This document shows, piece after piece, positions 8,410 through 17,575 of a stretch of DNA of 64,000 bases. Within the stretch, counting starts at the first letter, position 1, and the number at the start of each line of letters is the position of its first letter. Origin of the DNA: Aquipuribacter hungaricus. GTDB lineage: Bacteria; Actinomycetota; Actinomycetes; Actinomycetales; JBBAYJ01. Both the position numbers and the translations under genes were made by a program. The notes under the pieces are model-generated. The model did no database searches. It was not told the DNA's origin and saw only the letters and a program-made list of their open reading frames with translations. The stretch lies in NCBI RefSeq assembly GCF_042663885.1, contig NZ_JBHSXV010000001.1; one strand, written 5' to 3'.

Positions 8410-9783
8410 TCAGGAGGGGTCGAGCCGGACCACGAGCAGGGCCAGGTCGTCGCGGTGCTCGTCGGGGTCCATCCCGGCGAGCAGGGCGTCGCACACCCGC
8501 TCCGGCGGCAGGTCCCCGACCGCCGCCACGCGCTCCTGCAGGCGCCGGACGCAGGTGTCCAGGGACACGTCACGCCGTTCGACGAGCCCGTCGGTGTACA
8601 GCAGCACGGTGGAGCCGTCCGCCACCTCGACCACGCGCTCGTGCCGGGAGGTGGTGGGGTCGACGCCGAGCATGAGGTCGGCGGGCTCGTCGAGGACCCG
8701 CACCTGCCCGTCCGGGCTGCGCACCAGCGCCGGCAGGTGGCCGGCGCCGGACCAGACCAGGCGCCGGACGCCGCGCCGGCGCCCGTCCTCGTCCTGCTCC
8801 AGGCGCGCGACGAGGGCGGTCGCCAGGGTGTCCAGCTGCAGGCCGCGCAGCGCGGCGTCCAGGCGGGTGAGCAGGCGCGCGGGGCTGCTGCCGCTGTCGT
8901 AGGCCATGCCGCGCAGCAGGTTGCGGACCTGGCCCATGGCCGCGGCCGCCATCCGGTCGTGGCCGCTGATGTCCCCGATCGCCAGGGTGAGCACGCCGTC
9001 CTCGCTGACGAAGGCGTCGTACCAGTCCCCCCCGATCTGGGCCTCCTTGACCGCGGGGACGTAGCGCACGGCGATGGTGACGGCGGCCTGCACGTCGGGC
9101 TGGGTGAGCAGGCTGCGCTGCAGCGTCTCCGACATCTGCCGCACCGCGAGCGCCTGCCGGCGCTGCTCGGCCTCGCCCTGCAGCCGCTCGTAGGTCTGCG
9201 CCACCAGCGTGGTGAACACCTGGAGCAGACCGACCTCCCGGTCGCCCACCTCGTGCCCGGGGGCCCACGTGGCCGCGACGCTCCCGAGCAGGTCCCCGCC
9301 GGCGCGCATCGGGCTGCACGCCCAGCTGCCGTCGCCGGCCCAGGAGTGCATCTCCTCGCCCTGCCCGTCCAGCCGGCGGGCGACGTCGGCCGGCCGCAGC
9401 AGCGACGGCACCCCGGTGGTGGCCACCTCGACCATGGGCAGCGGGTCGTCCAGGGCGAGGACCTCCCGGCCTGCGGGGACGGGCCCGGTGCCGCGCAGCA
9501 GCCGGAGCACCGCCGCCCGGCGGTCGAGGACGCCCACGACACCGCCGCGCGCACCGAGGGCGGGCAGCCCGTGCTCGACGACGACCTCGGCCAGCTCGTC
9601 GGTGGAGGTCACCGCGCCCAGGAGCAGGGACACCGACGCCATCCGCGTGAGGCCGTCGGTGACGGCCCGCAGGGTGCCGCCGTCCTGGTCCTCGTCACCG
9701 GCGCGCCGACGGGGCGGCACCGGGGCGGCGGGCGCGGGGCCGGCGGCGGGGAGGACCGGAGGGGTGCCGTGGCTGGCGTGCAG
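8410..9783 (-). CDS. GAF-SpoIIE PP2C-type serine phosphatase
   Basis: A GAF domain (about 45-215 of this version: LTRMASVSLLLGAVTSTDELAEVV onward) is followed by a linker helix and a PPM/SpoIIE phosphatase domain with the metal motifs GGDWYDAF, LAIGDISGHDRMAA, GAGHLPALV, LLYTDGLVE and RDDLALLVV. Such proteins usually dephosphorylate anti-anti-sigma factors, but no anti-sigma or STAS gene is adjacent. The start is uncertain: the open frame extends to a GTG at 9900, but a -10-like TACATT (9844-9849) lies inside that extension, while GGAGGAG sits 7 nt before an in-frame CTG at 9783. I therefore give 9783 as the better start. Confidence 0.8.
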   Translation of the reverse strand: MHASHGTPPVLPAAGPAPAAPVPPRRRAGDEDQDGGTLRAVTDGLTRMASVSLLLGAVTSTDELAEVVVEHGLPALGARGGVVGVLDRRAAVLRLLRGTGPVPAGREVLALDDPLPMVEVATTGVPSLLRPADVARRLDGQGEEMHSWAGDGSWACSPMRAGGDLLGSVAATWAPGHEVGDREVGLLQVFTTLVAQTYERLQGEAEQRRQALAVRQMSETLQRSLLTQPDVQAAVTIAVRYVPAVKEAQIGGDWYDAFVSEDGVLTLAIGDISGHDRMAAAAMGQVRNLLRGMAYDSGSSPARLLTRLDAALRGLQLDTLATALVARLEQDEDGRRRGVRRLVWSGAGHLPALVRSPDGQVRVLDEPADLMLGVDPTTSRHERVVEVADGSTVLLYTDGLVERRDVSLDTCVRRLQERVAAVGDLPPERVCDALLAGMDPDEHRDDLALLVVRLDPS

Positions 9784-9917
9784 GGCCGACCTCCTCCGCG
9801 CCCGCGGGCGCTCCCGGGGGCCGGTGCAGGCCCCCGGCGGAGGAATGTAGTGCACGACAGACCTGGGCCGGGCGGCGGCGCCGACGACCGGCGCCGCCAC
9901 CTCAGGAGGTGCTCAGG

Positions 9918-10286
9918 TCAGCGGACGCCGACCAGGTCGCAGACGAAGACCAGGGTCTCGCCGGGGCCGATGACGCCGCCCGCGCCGCGCTCGCCGTAGG
10001 CCAGGTGCGGCGGGATGACGAGCTGGCGGCGGCCGCCGACCTTCATGCCGGTGATGCCGCGGTCCCAGCCGCTGATGACCTGGCCCGCGCCGAGGCGGAA
10101 CTCCAGGGCGCTGCCGCGGTTGTAGGAGGCGTCGAACTCCTCGCCGGTGGAGTGGGCCACGCCGACGTAGTGCACGGAGACCGTCGAGCCGCCCACGGCC
10201 TCGGCGCCGTCGCCCACGGTGATGTCGGTGACGACGAGGTCGCTCGGCGGGGTGGGGTCGACGTACTCGATCTCGGGCTTGTCCAC
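9918..10286 (-). CDS. FKBP-type peptidyl-prolyl isomerase
   Basis: This 122-residue single-domain FKBP has no signal peptide and so is cytoplasmic. It shows VSVHYVGVAHSTGEEFDASY, VISGWDRGITGMKVGGRRQL and IPPHLAYGE, i.e. the conserved proline-isomerase pocket. It catalyses cis-trans isomerisation of X-Pro bonds during folding. The GTG start at 10286 is firm because AGGAGG lies 8 nt upstream. Confidence 0.92.
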   Translation of the reverse strand: MDKPEIEYVDPTPPSDLVVTDITVGDGAEAVGGSTVSVHYVGVAHSTGEEFDASYNRGSALEFRLGAGQVISGWDRGITGMKVGGRRQLVIPPHLAYGERGAGGVIGPGETLVFVCDLVGVR

Positions 10287-10391
10287 GGGGTGTCCTCCTG
10301 GGTGTCGGGGCGGCGGGGTCGCCGTGCTGGCACCCCGTCCGTCCCGGCGAGGCTACGGGCGGACGCCGCGGCGGGCAGGTCGGCGACCGGC

Positions 10392-11009
10392 TCAGCCGAG
10401 CAGCAGCGTGACCGCGAGGACGAGCATGACGAGCGCGACCAGCCCGTCGAGCACCCGCCACGCCCCCGGGCGGGCGAAGAGCGGGCGCAGCAGCCGGGCG
10501 CCCCAGCCCAGCGCCGTGAACCACAGCAGGCTCGCGGTCACCGCCCCGGCGGCGAACCACAGCCGGTGCTCGCCGTGGGTCTGCGCGATCGAGCCGAGCA
10601 GCACCACGGTGTCGAGGTAGACGTGCGGGTTGAGCCAGGTGAGCGCCAGGGCCGTGGCGCCGGCCGTGCGCGCCGGGGTCCGGGTGCCCGCGTCGTCGGC
10701 CCGGAGGGCACCGGGCCGCAGCGCACGCCGGGCGGCCACGACGGCGTAGCCGAGCAGGAACGCGGCGCCGCCGACGCGGAACACGGGCAGCAGCCAGGGC
10801 AGCCGCTCGAGCAGCGCGCCCGCCCCGAGCACCCCGGACAGCACGAGCACGGCGTCGGACAGGGCGCACACGGCCACGACGAGGAGCACGTGCTCCCCGC
10901 GCAGGCCCTGCCGCAGCACGTAGGCGTTCTGGGCGCCGATGGCGACGATGAGCGACAGGCCGAGCCCCAGACCGGCGAGGACGGCGACGAGCGCCGGCAT
11001 GCTGCTCAC
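10392..11009 (-). CDS. LysE/ArgO-family amino acid exporter
   Basis: The 205-residue product has six predicted membrane helices and the LysE-family landmarks GLSLIVAIGAQNAYVLRQGL near the N-terminus and TWLNPHVYLDTVVLLGS in the middle, typical of lysine/arginine exporters. No LysG-type regulator is adjacent. The GTG at 11009 (three codons before the first ATG at 11000) is chosen because TAGCGT lies exactly 7 nt upstream, the leaderless arrangement repeated across the window. Confidence 0.85.
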   Translation of the reverse strand: MSSMPALVAVLAGLGLGLSLIVAIGAQNAYVLRQGLRGEHVLLVVAVCALSDAVLVLSGVLGAGALLERLPWLLPVFRVGGAAFLLGYAVVAARRALRPGALRADDAGTRTPARTAGATALALTWLNPHVYLDTVVLLGSIAQTHGEHRLWFAAGAVTASLLWFTALGWGARLLRPLFARPGAWRVLDGLVALVMLVLAVTLLLG

Positions 11010-11016
11010 CCCCGGG

Positions 11017-11022
11017 ACGCTA
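11017..11022 (-). promoter_or_regulatory. Leaderless -10 element (TAGCGT)
   Basis: On the minus strand TAGCGT is followed by 7 nt and the GTG start of the LysE-family exporter at 11009. Confidence 0.5.
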
Positions 11023-11140
11023 GGTGCTCGGGCGCCGCGGCAGCGCCGCCGTCCGCCGCACGGCCGCACCGATGAGTCCTGGCCCGCCCGCACGTCACCA
11101 GGGCAGGCCGACCCGGCCGCCCGACGAGGAGGATCCCGCC

Positions 11141-11638
11141 ATGCCGTCCATCACCCCGTGCCTCTGGTTCGACCGCGACGCCGAGCGGGCGGCGGAGCTG
11201 TACGTCTCGGTGTTCCCCCGCAGCGAGGTGCTCAGCGTCTCGCGCTACGGCCCGGGCATGCCGGGCCCGCTGCAGGAGGGCGACGCCCTCACCGTCCAGG
11301 TCAGCCTCGACGGGAACGCGTTCACCCTGCTCAACGGCGGGCCGCAGTTCCCGCACTCCGAGGCGGTGTCGTTCCAGATCGCCTGCGCCGACCAGGAGGA
11401 GACCGACCGGTACTGGGACCGGCTCACCGCCGACGGCGGCCAGGAGAGCATGTGCGGCTGGCTCAAGGACCCCTTCGGCGTCTCCTGGCAGGTCGTCCCG
11501 ACCGAGCTGCCGGCGCTGCTGTCGGACCCGGTGCCCGCCCGCGCGCAGGCCGCCACCCAGGCCATGCTGTCGATGCGCCGCATCGTCGTGGCCGACGTGC
11601 TCGCGGCGGCCGACGCCGCCGCGCCGCCGCAGGGGTGA
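11141..11638 (+). CDS. VOC-superfamily PhnB-like protein
   Basis: The 165-residue protein begins MPSITPCLWFDRDAERAAEL and contains MCGWLKDPFGVSWQVVP, the pattern of the PhnB/'3-demethylubiquinone-9 methyltransferase' VOC family. Members are glyoxalase-fold proteins of mostly unknown substrate; the methyltransferase name in databases is misleading. GAGGAGG precedes the ATG at 11141 by 8 nt. It is divergent from the LysE-type exporter. Confidence 0.88.
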   Translation: MPSITPCLWFDRDAERAAELYVSVFPRSEVLSVSRYGPGMPGPLQEGDALTVQVSLDGNAFTLLNGGPQFPHSEAVSFQIACADQEETDRYWDRLTADGGQESMCGWLKDPFGVSWQVVPTELPALLSDPVPARAQAATQAMLSMRRIVVADVLAAADAAAPPQG

Positions 11639-12126
11639 CCCGGCTGCCCTCCCGGACGACCCGGCTGTGACTCACCGGTCTGCCCGCTGTTGACCAGATG
11701 GCTGACACGCCCGGCGGGTCTGCCCGTCCGGGGGGCCCCGGGCCCCTGACCGCGCGTAGCCTCGGGCCATGACTCCAGGGGTGCGGGGCTGTCCCGGGGT
11801 CGGGCACGGGCGCGCGCGCACCCGTGGCGACGTCCGGGTCGGGCGCGACGGCCGGCACGACCGGGACGGCGGCGGTGGCACGGGCTGACCGACGGGCCCC
11901 GTCGGGCCCCTCGACCCCGGGCGCCCGGCGCCGCCACCGGCAGCCGGCCACCCCCGCGCGCGCCCGCCGCACGCTCGTCCTGCCCCTGCGGGTGGCCCGG
12001 ACGGGCGGTCTCGGGGGGGGCGGCTCAAGTCGCCCCGGCACCGCCCCGACGACCATGGCGTCGGTGGGCAGAGCCCTGCCGCGGGCCGCCCGCCGGGCGG
12101 CGCCCGAGCGAGGAGAGGGGGGTCGT
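11639..12126. other. Intergenic region without a recognised gene
   Basis: About 490 nt between the VOC gene and the GGDEF-EAL gene. A TAGCCT hexamer lies just before an ATG at 11769, but the 39-codon frame that follows is Gly/Arg-rich and unconvincing. A GGGGCCC/GGGCCCC pairing near 11730 may be a terminator for the VOC gene. Nothing else stands out. Confidence 0.4.
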
Positions 12127-14397
12127 GTGACAGCACCGCGCACCCCCGGCCGTCGTCGGCTGCTCGTCCTGGACACCCTGCTGCGCCGCGCGATGTGGGC
12201 CGTCGTCGTCCTGGGGACGGTCCTCGGGCTCACCTCCACCGGCTTCTCGGCCACCCCCGCCCCCCAGGGGCTCACGCTCGCCGTGCTGTCGGCGTTCTTC
12301 CCCCTCGCGTGCCTGCGCCTGGTCGTCGCGGCGCTGCTGGGTCCTGAGCGCCGGACCGCGCGCCTGGTCCTCGTCTCGGGCGTGGCGCTGTGGGCCGTCG
12401 GCTCGATCGTCCTGCACCAGGGCGGCGACGTGGCCGACAAGAGCTTCCCCGGGCCGGCCGAGCTGTTCTTCTCTCCCTCCTACGCCGCCTTCGCGGCCTA
12501 CCTGCTGCTGGACGCCTCGGGGCGCACCACCGCCAGCCGCAAGACCTGGCTCGAGGCGGTCCTCGTCTGCGGCGGCGTGACCTGCCTCAGCGCCAGCCTG
12601 CTCGCCAGCCCGCTGGGCTCGGTGTTCGGCGCCGAAGGGCTCGCCCTGCTGCTCGCGGTCGTCTACCCGCTGCTCGACCTCTTCCTGGCCGTGCTCGTGC
12701 TCGGGCAGGTCCTGCTGGGAGCCCGGGGCCTGGGTCGCGACACCTGGCTGCTCGTCGGCGCGTTCGCCGTCCTCGGCGCCTCCGACGTCCTGTTCCTGCT
12801 CGCGGCCGCGCCCGACACCTACTTCGTCAACGTGGTCACCGACGTCAGCTACGGCCTCGCCTTCGCGCTGCTGGTCGCGGCAGCCTGCGCCCCGCGCAGC
12901 GAGCCCGTGCGCCAGCACAGCGGCCGCACCCGGGGCAACCTGCTGGTCGGGGCGGGCGCCGTGGCGCTCCTGGCCCTCGTCCTGCGCCCGCTGGACTCCG
13001 GCGCCTGGTTCGTCACCGTGCCCGCGGTCGCCACCCTGGTCGCCACCGGCGCCCGCCTGCTCGTCGCCCTGCGCGAGGCCCAGGGTGCCGCCGAGGCCCG
13101 CAAGCTGTCGCGCACCGACGAGCTCACCGGGCTGCTCAACCGCCGCGCGATCCTCGCCGACGTCGACGCCCGGCTGCGGGTCGACGGCCCGGTCTCGCTC
13201 ATGCTCCTGGACCTCGACGGCTTCAAGGAGGTCAACGACAGCCTCGGCCACTCCGCCGGCGACGCGCTGCTGCAGGAGGTCGGCCACCGGCTCGTCCGCA
13301 CCCTCCCCGCCTCCAGCCGGGTCTCCCGCGTCGGCGGCGACGAGTTCGCCCTCATGGTCCTCGACGACGACGGCCTGTCCCTGACCCGGCTCGCGCGCCA
13401 GGTCCGCGCCGTCCTGTCGGAGACGATCACCGTGGACGGCCTCGACCTGGCGGTCGGGGCGTCGGTGGGGATCACCTCGCGCCTGCCCGAGGACCTCGAC
13501 GCCGTGACGATGCTGCGCCGCGCGGACGTCGCGATGTACCGCGCCAAGCACGCCCGGCTCGGCGAGTCCACGTACGACCCCGCCCACGACGGCTTCTCCC
13601 GCGAGCGCCTGGAGCAGGTGGAGTCGCTGCGCACCGGCATCGCCGACGGCCAGCTGGTCCTCTGGTACCAGCCCCAGGTGGACGCCGCCACGCAGCAGGT
13701 CACCGCGGTCGAGGCGCTCGTGCGCTGGGAGCACCCCCAGCACGGGCTGCTCGGGCCGCTGGCGTTCCTGCCCGAGGCCCGACGCGCCGGGCTCATGCCC
13801 GCCCTCACCGAGGCCGTCGTCGCCATGGTCGTGGCAGACGCCCGCCGCTGGGCCGACCTCGGGCAGACCTTCACCGTGTCGTTCAACTGCGCGCCCCCGG
13901 AGCTGCTGGGCGGGCGCATGGTGCCGGCGCTGCTGGACGCCGTCCGCGAGGCCGGGCTGCCGCCGGACCGTCTGCTGGTCGAGGTGACGGAGGACTCCTT
14001 CGTCACCGACCCCGAGAAGGCCCGCGCCGTGCTGCAGGAGCTGCGCCGCAACCGCGTGCAGACCGCCATCGACGACTACGGCACCGGCTTCTCCTCGCTG
14101 GCCTACCTGCGCGACCTGCCGGTCCAGGAGCTGAAGATCGACCGCTCGTTCGTCAGGACGATGGGCAGCGACAGCAGCAGCCGCGTCATCGTGGAGTCCA
14201 CCCTGCAGATGGCCCACGCCATGGGCCTGCGGGTCGTGGCGGAGGGAGTCGAGGACGCCAGCACCGCCGCGGAGCTCGTGGCCTGCGGGGTCGACGTGCT
14301 GCAGGGGTACCACATCGCCCGCCCCATGCCGGCGGCCGAGGTGGGCGCCTGGGTCGCCGAGTGGCGCAGCGCCCTCAGGACGCGCGCGGCCCGCTGA
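12127..14397 (+). CDS. Membrane GGDEF-EAL cyclic di-GMP protein
   Basis: The 756-residue protein has 8 or 9 membrane helices (about 20-310), then a GGDEF domain (about 325-485) with intact VGGDEF, and an EAL domain (about 500-750). The latter keeps EALVRW, VEVTEDSF, DDYGTGFSS, KIDRSFV and AEGVED. Both cyclase and phosphodiesterase active sites look complete, so it may make or degrade cyclic di-GMP; no RxxD I-site is evident. The membrane part is an unclassified MASE-like sensor. GTG 12127 is used because AGGAGAGGGGGG stands just upstream. Its last 23 bases overlap the end of the convergent gene 14375-15172. Confidence 0.88.
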   Translation: MTAPRTPGRRRLLVLDTLLRRAMWAVVVLGTVLGLTSTGFSATPAPQGLTLAVLSAFFPLACLRLVVAALLGPERRTARLVLVSGVALWAVGSIVLHQGGDVADKSFPGPAELFFSPSYAAFAAYLLLDASGRTTASRKTWLEAVLVCGGVTCLSASLLASPLGSVFGAEGLALLLAVVYPLLDLFLAVLVLGQVLLGARGLGRDTWLLVGAFAVLGASDVLFLLAAAPDTYFVNVVTDVSYGLAFALLVAAACAPRSEPVRQHSGRTRGNLLVGAGAVALLALVLRPLDSGAWFVTVPAVATLVATGARLLVALREAQGAAEARKLSRTDELTGLLNRRAILADVDARLRVDGPVSLMLLDLDGFKEVNDSLGHSAGDALLQEVGHRLVRTLPASSRVSRVGGDEFALMVLDDDGLSLTRLARQVRAVLSETITVDGLDLAVGASVGITSRLPEDLDAVTMLRRADVAMYRAKHARLGESTYDPAHDGFSRERLEQVESLRTGIADGQLVLWYQPQVDAATQQVTAVEALVRWEHPQHGLLGPLAFLPEARRAGLMPALTEAVVAMVVADARRWADLGQTFTVSFNCAPPELLGGRMVPALLDAVREAGLPPDRLLVEVTEDSFVTDPEKARAVLQELRRNRVQTAIDDYGTGFSSLAYLRDLPVQELKIDRSFVRTMGSDSSSRVIVESTLQMAHAMGLRVVAEGVEDASTAAELVACGVDVLQGYHIARPMPAAEVGAWVAEWRSALRTRAAR

Positions 14398-15172
14398 GCA
14401 GCACCTGGCGCGGCACGACGACCCGCGCGCGCAGGTCGACCGAGCGGCGCAGGACGAACCCGGCCAGCGGCGGCAGGTCGATGTCGTCCAGGCCGTGGCC
14501 GAGGCCGACGAGCCGGTAGGCGTCGGGCAGCTGCCGGCGCTGGTTGTCGATCATCGTCTGCATGTCGGCGTAGACCGGCGTGGTGGCCGGGGAGCCGTCG
14601 AACGCCTGCGTGGAGGCTCCCGGCAGCGTCGTGTAGACGATGCCCATCATGGCCAGGCGCTGGCGGGCGACCTCGTCCATGAGCGCGACGGTGGCGCTCA
14701 CGCCGTTGGCGCGGGCCACCTGGAACAGGCCGTGGCACAGCGCAGCGGTCCACAGCGCGCCGGTGGCGTGGGAGCGGCGGCGCACGCTGAGCGTCGCGAC
14801 GTCCCACGTGGTGGCGGGGTCCAGGCCGGCGCCGGCCATCGACGCCTGCGCGTCCATGCCCCACGGCTCGGCCGCCATGTACTCGGCGGTCTTGGTGCCG
14901 GCGGGGCCGGGGACGAGGAGGCGGGCGGAGGCGACCGCGGTGCCGGAGCCGTCGACGAGGGCGAGGAACACCGAGGCGTCCTCGTAGCCGACGAAGCTGG
15001 CGTCCAGGTGCTCGCGGGTCTCGCCGAACCGGTCCTGGAACACGTCCGTCTCGCACGCCACGGCGGCCTCGAGGTCGCTGCCCCGGGGGTCGAAGACCAG
15101 CCGGAGCGAGGTCGGGCCGGCCTGGGGGGCGGCGTCGACGGGGGCGGCGTGGCGGGCGGTGGCGGCAGTCAT
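14375..15172 (-). CDS. GNAT/N-acyl amino acid synthase-like protein
   Basis: A 265-residue soluble protein of unproven function. The arrangement LRLVFDPRGSDLEAAVACETDVFQDRFGE, SVFLALVDGSGTAVASARLL and TWDVATLSVRRRSHATGALWTAALCHGLFQVARANGVSATVALMD (described piecewise) follows the GNAT fold as seen in FeeM-like N-acyl amino acid synthases and LuxI relatives, with substrate entry followed by a helix-rich centre. If so, it would make an acylated small molecule. GGAG lies 9 nt before the ATG. It converges with and overlaps the end of the GGDEF-EAL gene by 23 bp. Confidence 0.5.
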   Translation of the reverse strand: MTAATARHAAPVDAAPQAGPTSLRLVFDPRGSDLEAAVACETDVFQDRFGETREHLDASFVGYEDASVFLALVDGSGTAVASARLLVPGPAGTKTAEYMAAEPWGMDAQASMAGAGLDPATTWDVATLSVRRRSHATGALWTAALCHGLFQVARANGVSATVALMDEVARQRLAMMGIVYTTLPGASTQAFDGSPATTPVYADMQTMIDNQRRQLPDAYRLVGLGHGLDDIDLPPLAGFVLRRSVDLRARVVVPRQVLLSGPRAS

Positions 15173-15412
15173 GCGACGGGGCTCCTCGGTGCGGGGCGGC
15201 GTTGTGGCGGTCCGGGGTGGGTGTCCCCGGCACCGACGACGCTACGGATGTACGACGCAGCGTCGACGGTCGATTGCCGTGGGTTGGTCCCTGCGGACAA
15301 CCCGCCCGCCACTGCGTAGTCGTCTCCGTACCCCGCGTCACCCACCCGTCGACCCAGGGTTCACCCGGACGGCCCAGCGGGGCCTGACGCTGCGTGCGCG
15401 CGGCGCCTGAGG

Positions 15413-16381
15413 TCAGCCCCGCGGGAGCAGCCGCGTCCGCGGCAGCGCCGGGGCCCGCAGCCAGGCGTCGGCGTCCCAGCCCGGGACCTCGCCGAACCGG
15501 TCGGCGCGGTCCTGCCACTGCTCCCGGGCGGTCACGACGTCCTCGTGGCTGCGGCCGACGAAGTTCCACCACATCACCAGCCGCTCGGCGAACGGCTCCC
15601 CGCCCAGCAGCAGGAACGTCGTCCCCTCCGTCACGACGACCTCCGTCGCGTCGCGCCCGGTCCCGAGGTGCACGAGGTCGCCGGCGCCGGGCCGCTCCCC
15701 CGCCACCTCCAGGGCCCCGGTGACCAGGAGCACCGCGTGCTCGAAACCGGGGTCCAGGGGCAGCCGCACCAGGGCCGGCCCCTCGGTGCGCACCTCGACG
15801 CCCAGCAGAGGGGTCCACGCCGTCGCCGGGGACGTCATCCCGTCGTGGCTGCCGAGGAGCACGGTCGTGCGGACGCCGTCGCGGGTGCGGGCGGGCAGGT
15901 CCTCGTGGTGCTCGAAGGCGGCGGCCCGGTGCCGGTGCTCCTCGGGCAGCGCCACCCACAGCTGCACCCCGTGCAGCGGGGCGCCGTCGGCGGGCAGCGA
16001 GCGCTCGGCGTGGGCGACCCCGTCCCCGCCCGTCATGAGGGACAGCGCGCCGGGGCGGACGCGGGCCGTGGCCCCCGTGGAGTCCTCGTGCAGCACCTCT
16101 CCCGACAGCAGCCACGTCACGGTCTGCAGCCCGGTGTGCGGGTGGGGTGGCACGACCATGACGTCCTCGCCCGTCGCCGGGCCGTAGGAGTCGACGAAGC
16201 ACCACGCGCCGACGGTCGTCCGGGCCCGCGACGGCAGGCTGCGCCGCACCGTGATCGCCCGCGGCCCGCCCAGCGGCACCTCGCGCGCCGGCAGCAGCTG
16301 CGCGGTGGGCCCGGCCGGGGGCGCGACCGGGGGCGCCGGCGCGGGTGGTGCCTCCTGCAGGCGGGCCTCCGTGGTGCTCAC
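15413..16381 (-). CDS. Pirin-family protein
   Basis: The 322-residue two-domain cupin shows the pirin metal-site motifs PPHPHTGLQTVTWLLSGE and the HEDSTG segment, plus PADGAPLHGVQLWVALP. The C-terminal pirin_C domain includes VMWWNFVGRSHEDV. Pirins bind iron; some have quercetinase activity and others act as redox-sensing co-regulators. The GTG at 16381 overlaps the TGA of the DUF4349 gene (GTGA), so both are probably co-translated. Confidence 0.92.
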   Translation of the reverse strand: MSTTEARLQEAPPAPAPPVAPPAGPTAQLLPAREVPLGGPRAITVRRSLPSRARTTVGAWCFVDSYGPATGEDVMVVPPHPHTGLQTVTWLLSGEVLHEDSTGATARVRPGALSLMTGGDGVAHAERSLPADGAPLHGVQLWVALPEEHRHRAAAFEHHEDLPARTRDGVRTTVLLGSHDGMTSPATAWTPLLGVEVRTEGPALVRLPLDPGFEHAVLLVTGALEVAGERPGAGDLVHLGTGRDATEVVVTEGTTFLLLGGEPFAERLVMWWNFVGRSHEDVVTAREQWQDRADRFGEVPGWDADAWLRAPALPRTRLLPRG

Positions 16382-17403
16382 GGGGTCGATCCTGCCTCCG
16401 GACGTCCCCGGCGCACCAGGCGGACCCCGGCCACGACGAGGGCCAGCACCACGCCGAGGACGACGAGGAACGGCAGGACCGCACCGAGGACGACGAGCAC
16501 GACCGACGTCGAGGCCCCGAGCGCCTCCCAGCCGCCCCGGAGGCCGTCGAGGAACGGCGGCAGGTCGCGGCCGGCCGCCTCCACCCCCTCGGGCGTGCTG
16601 AGCCGCACCGTCACCGTGGCCAGCGCCGCCAGGTCGGCGAGCGCGGCCCGCTGGGCGTCGACGGACTCCAGGTCGGCCTGGCGCCTGCTGAGCTCGGTCT
16701 CCAGGGCGAGGACGTCCTCCAGCGTCGTCGCGCCGGCGAGCAGCGAGCGGATCCGCTCGACCCCGACCCGCTGGGTGGCGGTGCGGCTCTCCAGGTCCAC
16801 GAGCCTGGTCTCGACCGGCTCGGACTCCGCGGTCCGGGCGACCTCCGACCCCAGCGCGGCGACCGACGCCATGACGCCGGGTGTGCCGTCCGCCGGGACC
16901 CGCAGGACGATCTCGGCCCGCGGCCGCTGCCCGCCGGAGCTGCTCTCGGCCGCGACCTCGCCGCCGGCGCGCACCGCGAGGGCACGGACCTCCTCGGCGG
17001 CCGCGGGGACGTCGTCGACCGCGACGTCGATGCTCGAGGTCACCACGCGGCGCCCGACGGCGGCCGCGCCCGGCTCCGGCAGGGCACCGGCCGCCCCGTC
17101 GGGTGCGGCGTCCGCCCCCGCGCCACCGTCCGCGCCGTCCGACCCACCGCCGTCGTCCGCGGCGCCGCCCGCCGCGCCGTCCTGCGCGGCCTCCCCCGCC
17201 GGCGCCCCGGCGTCCGGTCCTGCGACCGCCCCGGGTGCCTGGTCGGCCTGCGACCCCGCGGCCTGCTCCTCGGTCGCCCCCGCGCCGTCCGCGCCGCAGC
17301 CCGCGAGGAGGACGGCGAGCAGCAGCGCAAGCAGGACCACGACCCGTCGCCTGCCGCCGGTCGCTGCTGTCCGTGCCGTGCCCCGGGCGTCCCTGTCCCG
17401 CAT
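16378..17403 (-). CDS. DUF4349 lipoprotein
   Basis: A signal peptide ending in the lipobox LLAGC (about residue 36) predicts a membrane-anchored lipoprotein. A long Ala/Gly/Asp-rich low-complexity stretch (38-115) follows, then the DUF4349 domain (about 116-275, RVVTSSIDVAVDDV to TVTVRLSTPE) with a coiled coil (ETELSRRQADLESVDAQRAAL). A C-terminal membrane helix (about 300-330) ends in basic residues. Its function is unknown. It is translationally coupled to pirin by a GTGA overlap. Confidence 0.85.
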   Translation of the reverse strand: MRDRDARGTARTAATGGRRRVVVLLALLLAVLLAGCGADGAGATEEQAAGSQADQAPGAVAGPDAGAPAGEAAQDGAAGGAADDGGGSDGADGGAGADAAPDGAAGALPEPGAAAVGRRVVTSSIDVAVDDVPAAAEEVRALAVRAGGEVAAESSSGGQRPRAEIVLRVPADGTPGVMASVAALGSEVARTAESEPVETRLVDLESRTATQRVGVERIRSLLAGATTLEDVLALETELSRRQADLESVDAQRAALADLAALATVTVRLSTPEGVEAAGRDLPPFLDGLRGGWEALGASTSVVLVVLGAVLPFLVVLGVVLALVVAGVRLVRRGRPEAGSTP

Positions 17404-17575
17404 GTCCCGACCTCGTCCCTCCGCGCCCCGGCGGCACGGTCACCCCATGGGACCCGACCGGGCACCGCGGGGATCCCCCGACCAGGACACGATCCGGTCC
17501 CGGTCCGGTCGCGGACCGGTCACGCCGGTGACGGACCGGACAGACCGGGCACCGGCGGGGCGGCCAGGGGCCGGC

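Noticed and set aside
11769..11888. Small gene starting at ATG 11769 after TAGCCT
   Set aside because: The spacing is right for a leaderless start, but the 39-codon product is Gly/Arg/Asp low-complexity and no other support exists.
12025..14313. Long minus-strand frame opposite the GGDEF-EAL gene
   Set aside because: Composition is His/Glu/Gly/Arg-rich without any domain; it is the antisense shadow of a well-supported gene. The same holds for 21219-24095 (+), 25637-29257 (+), 29321-33622 (-), 42805-46773 (+) and 58123-60075 (+).
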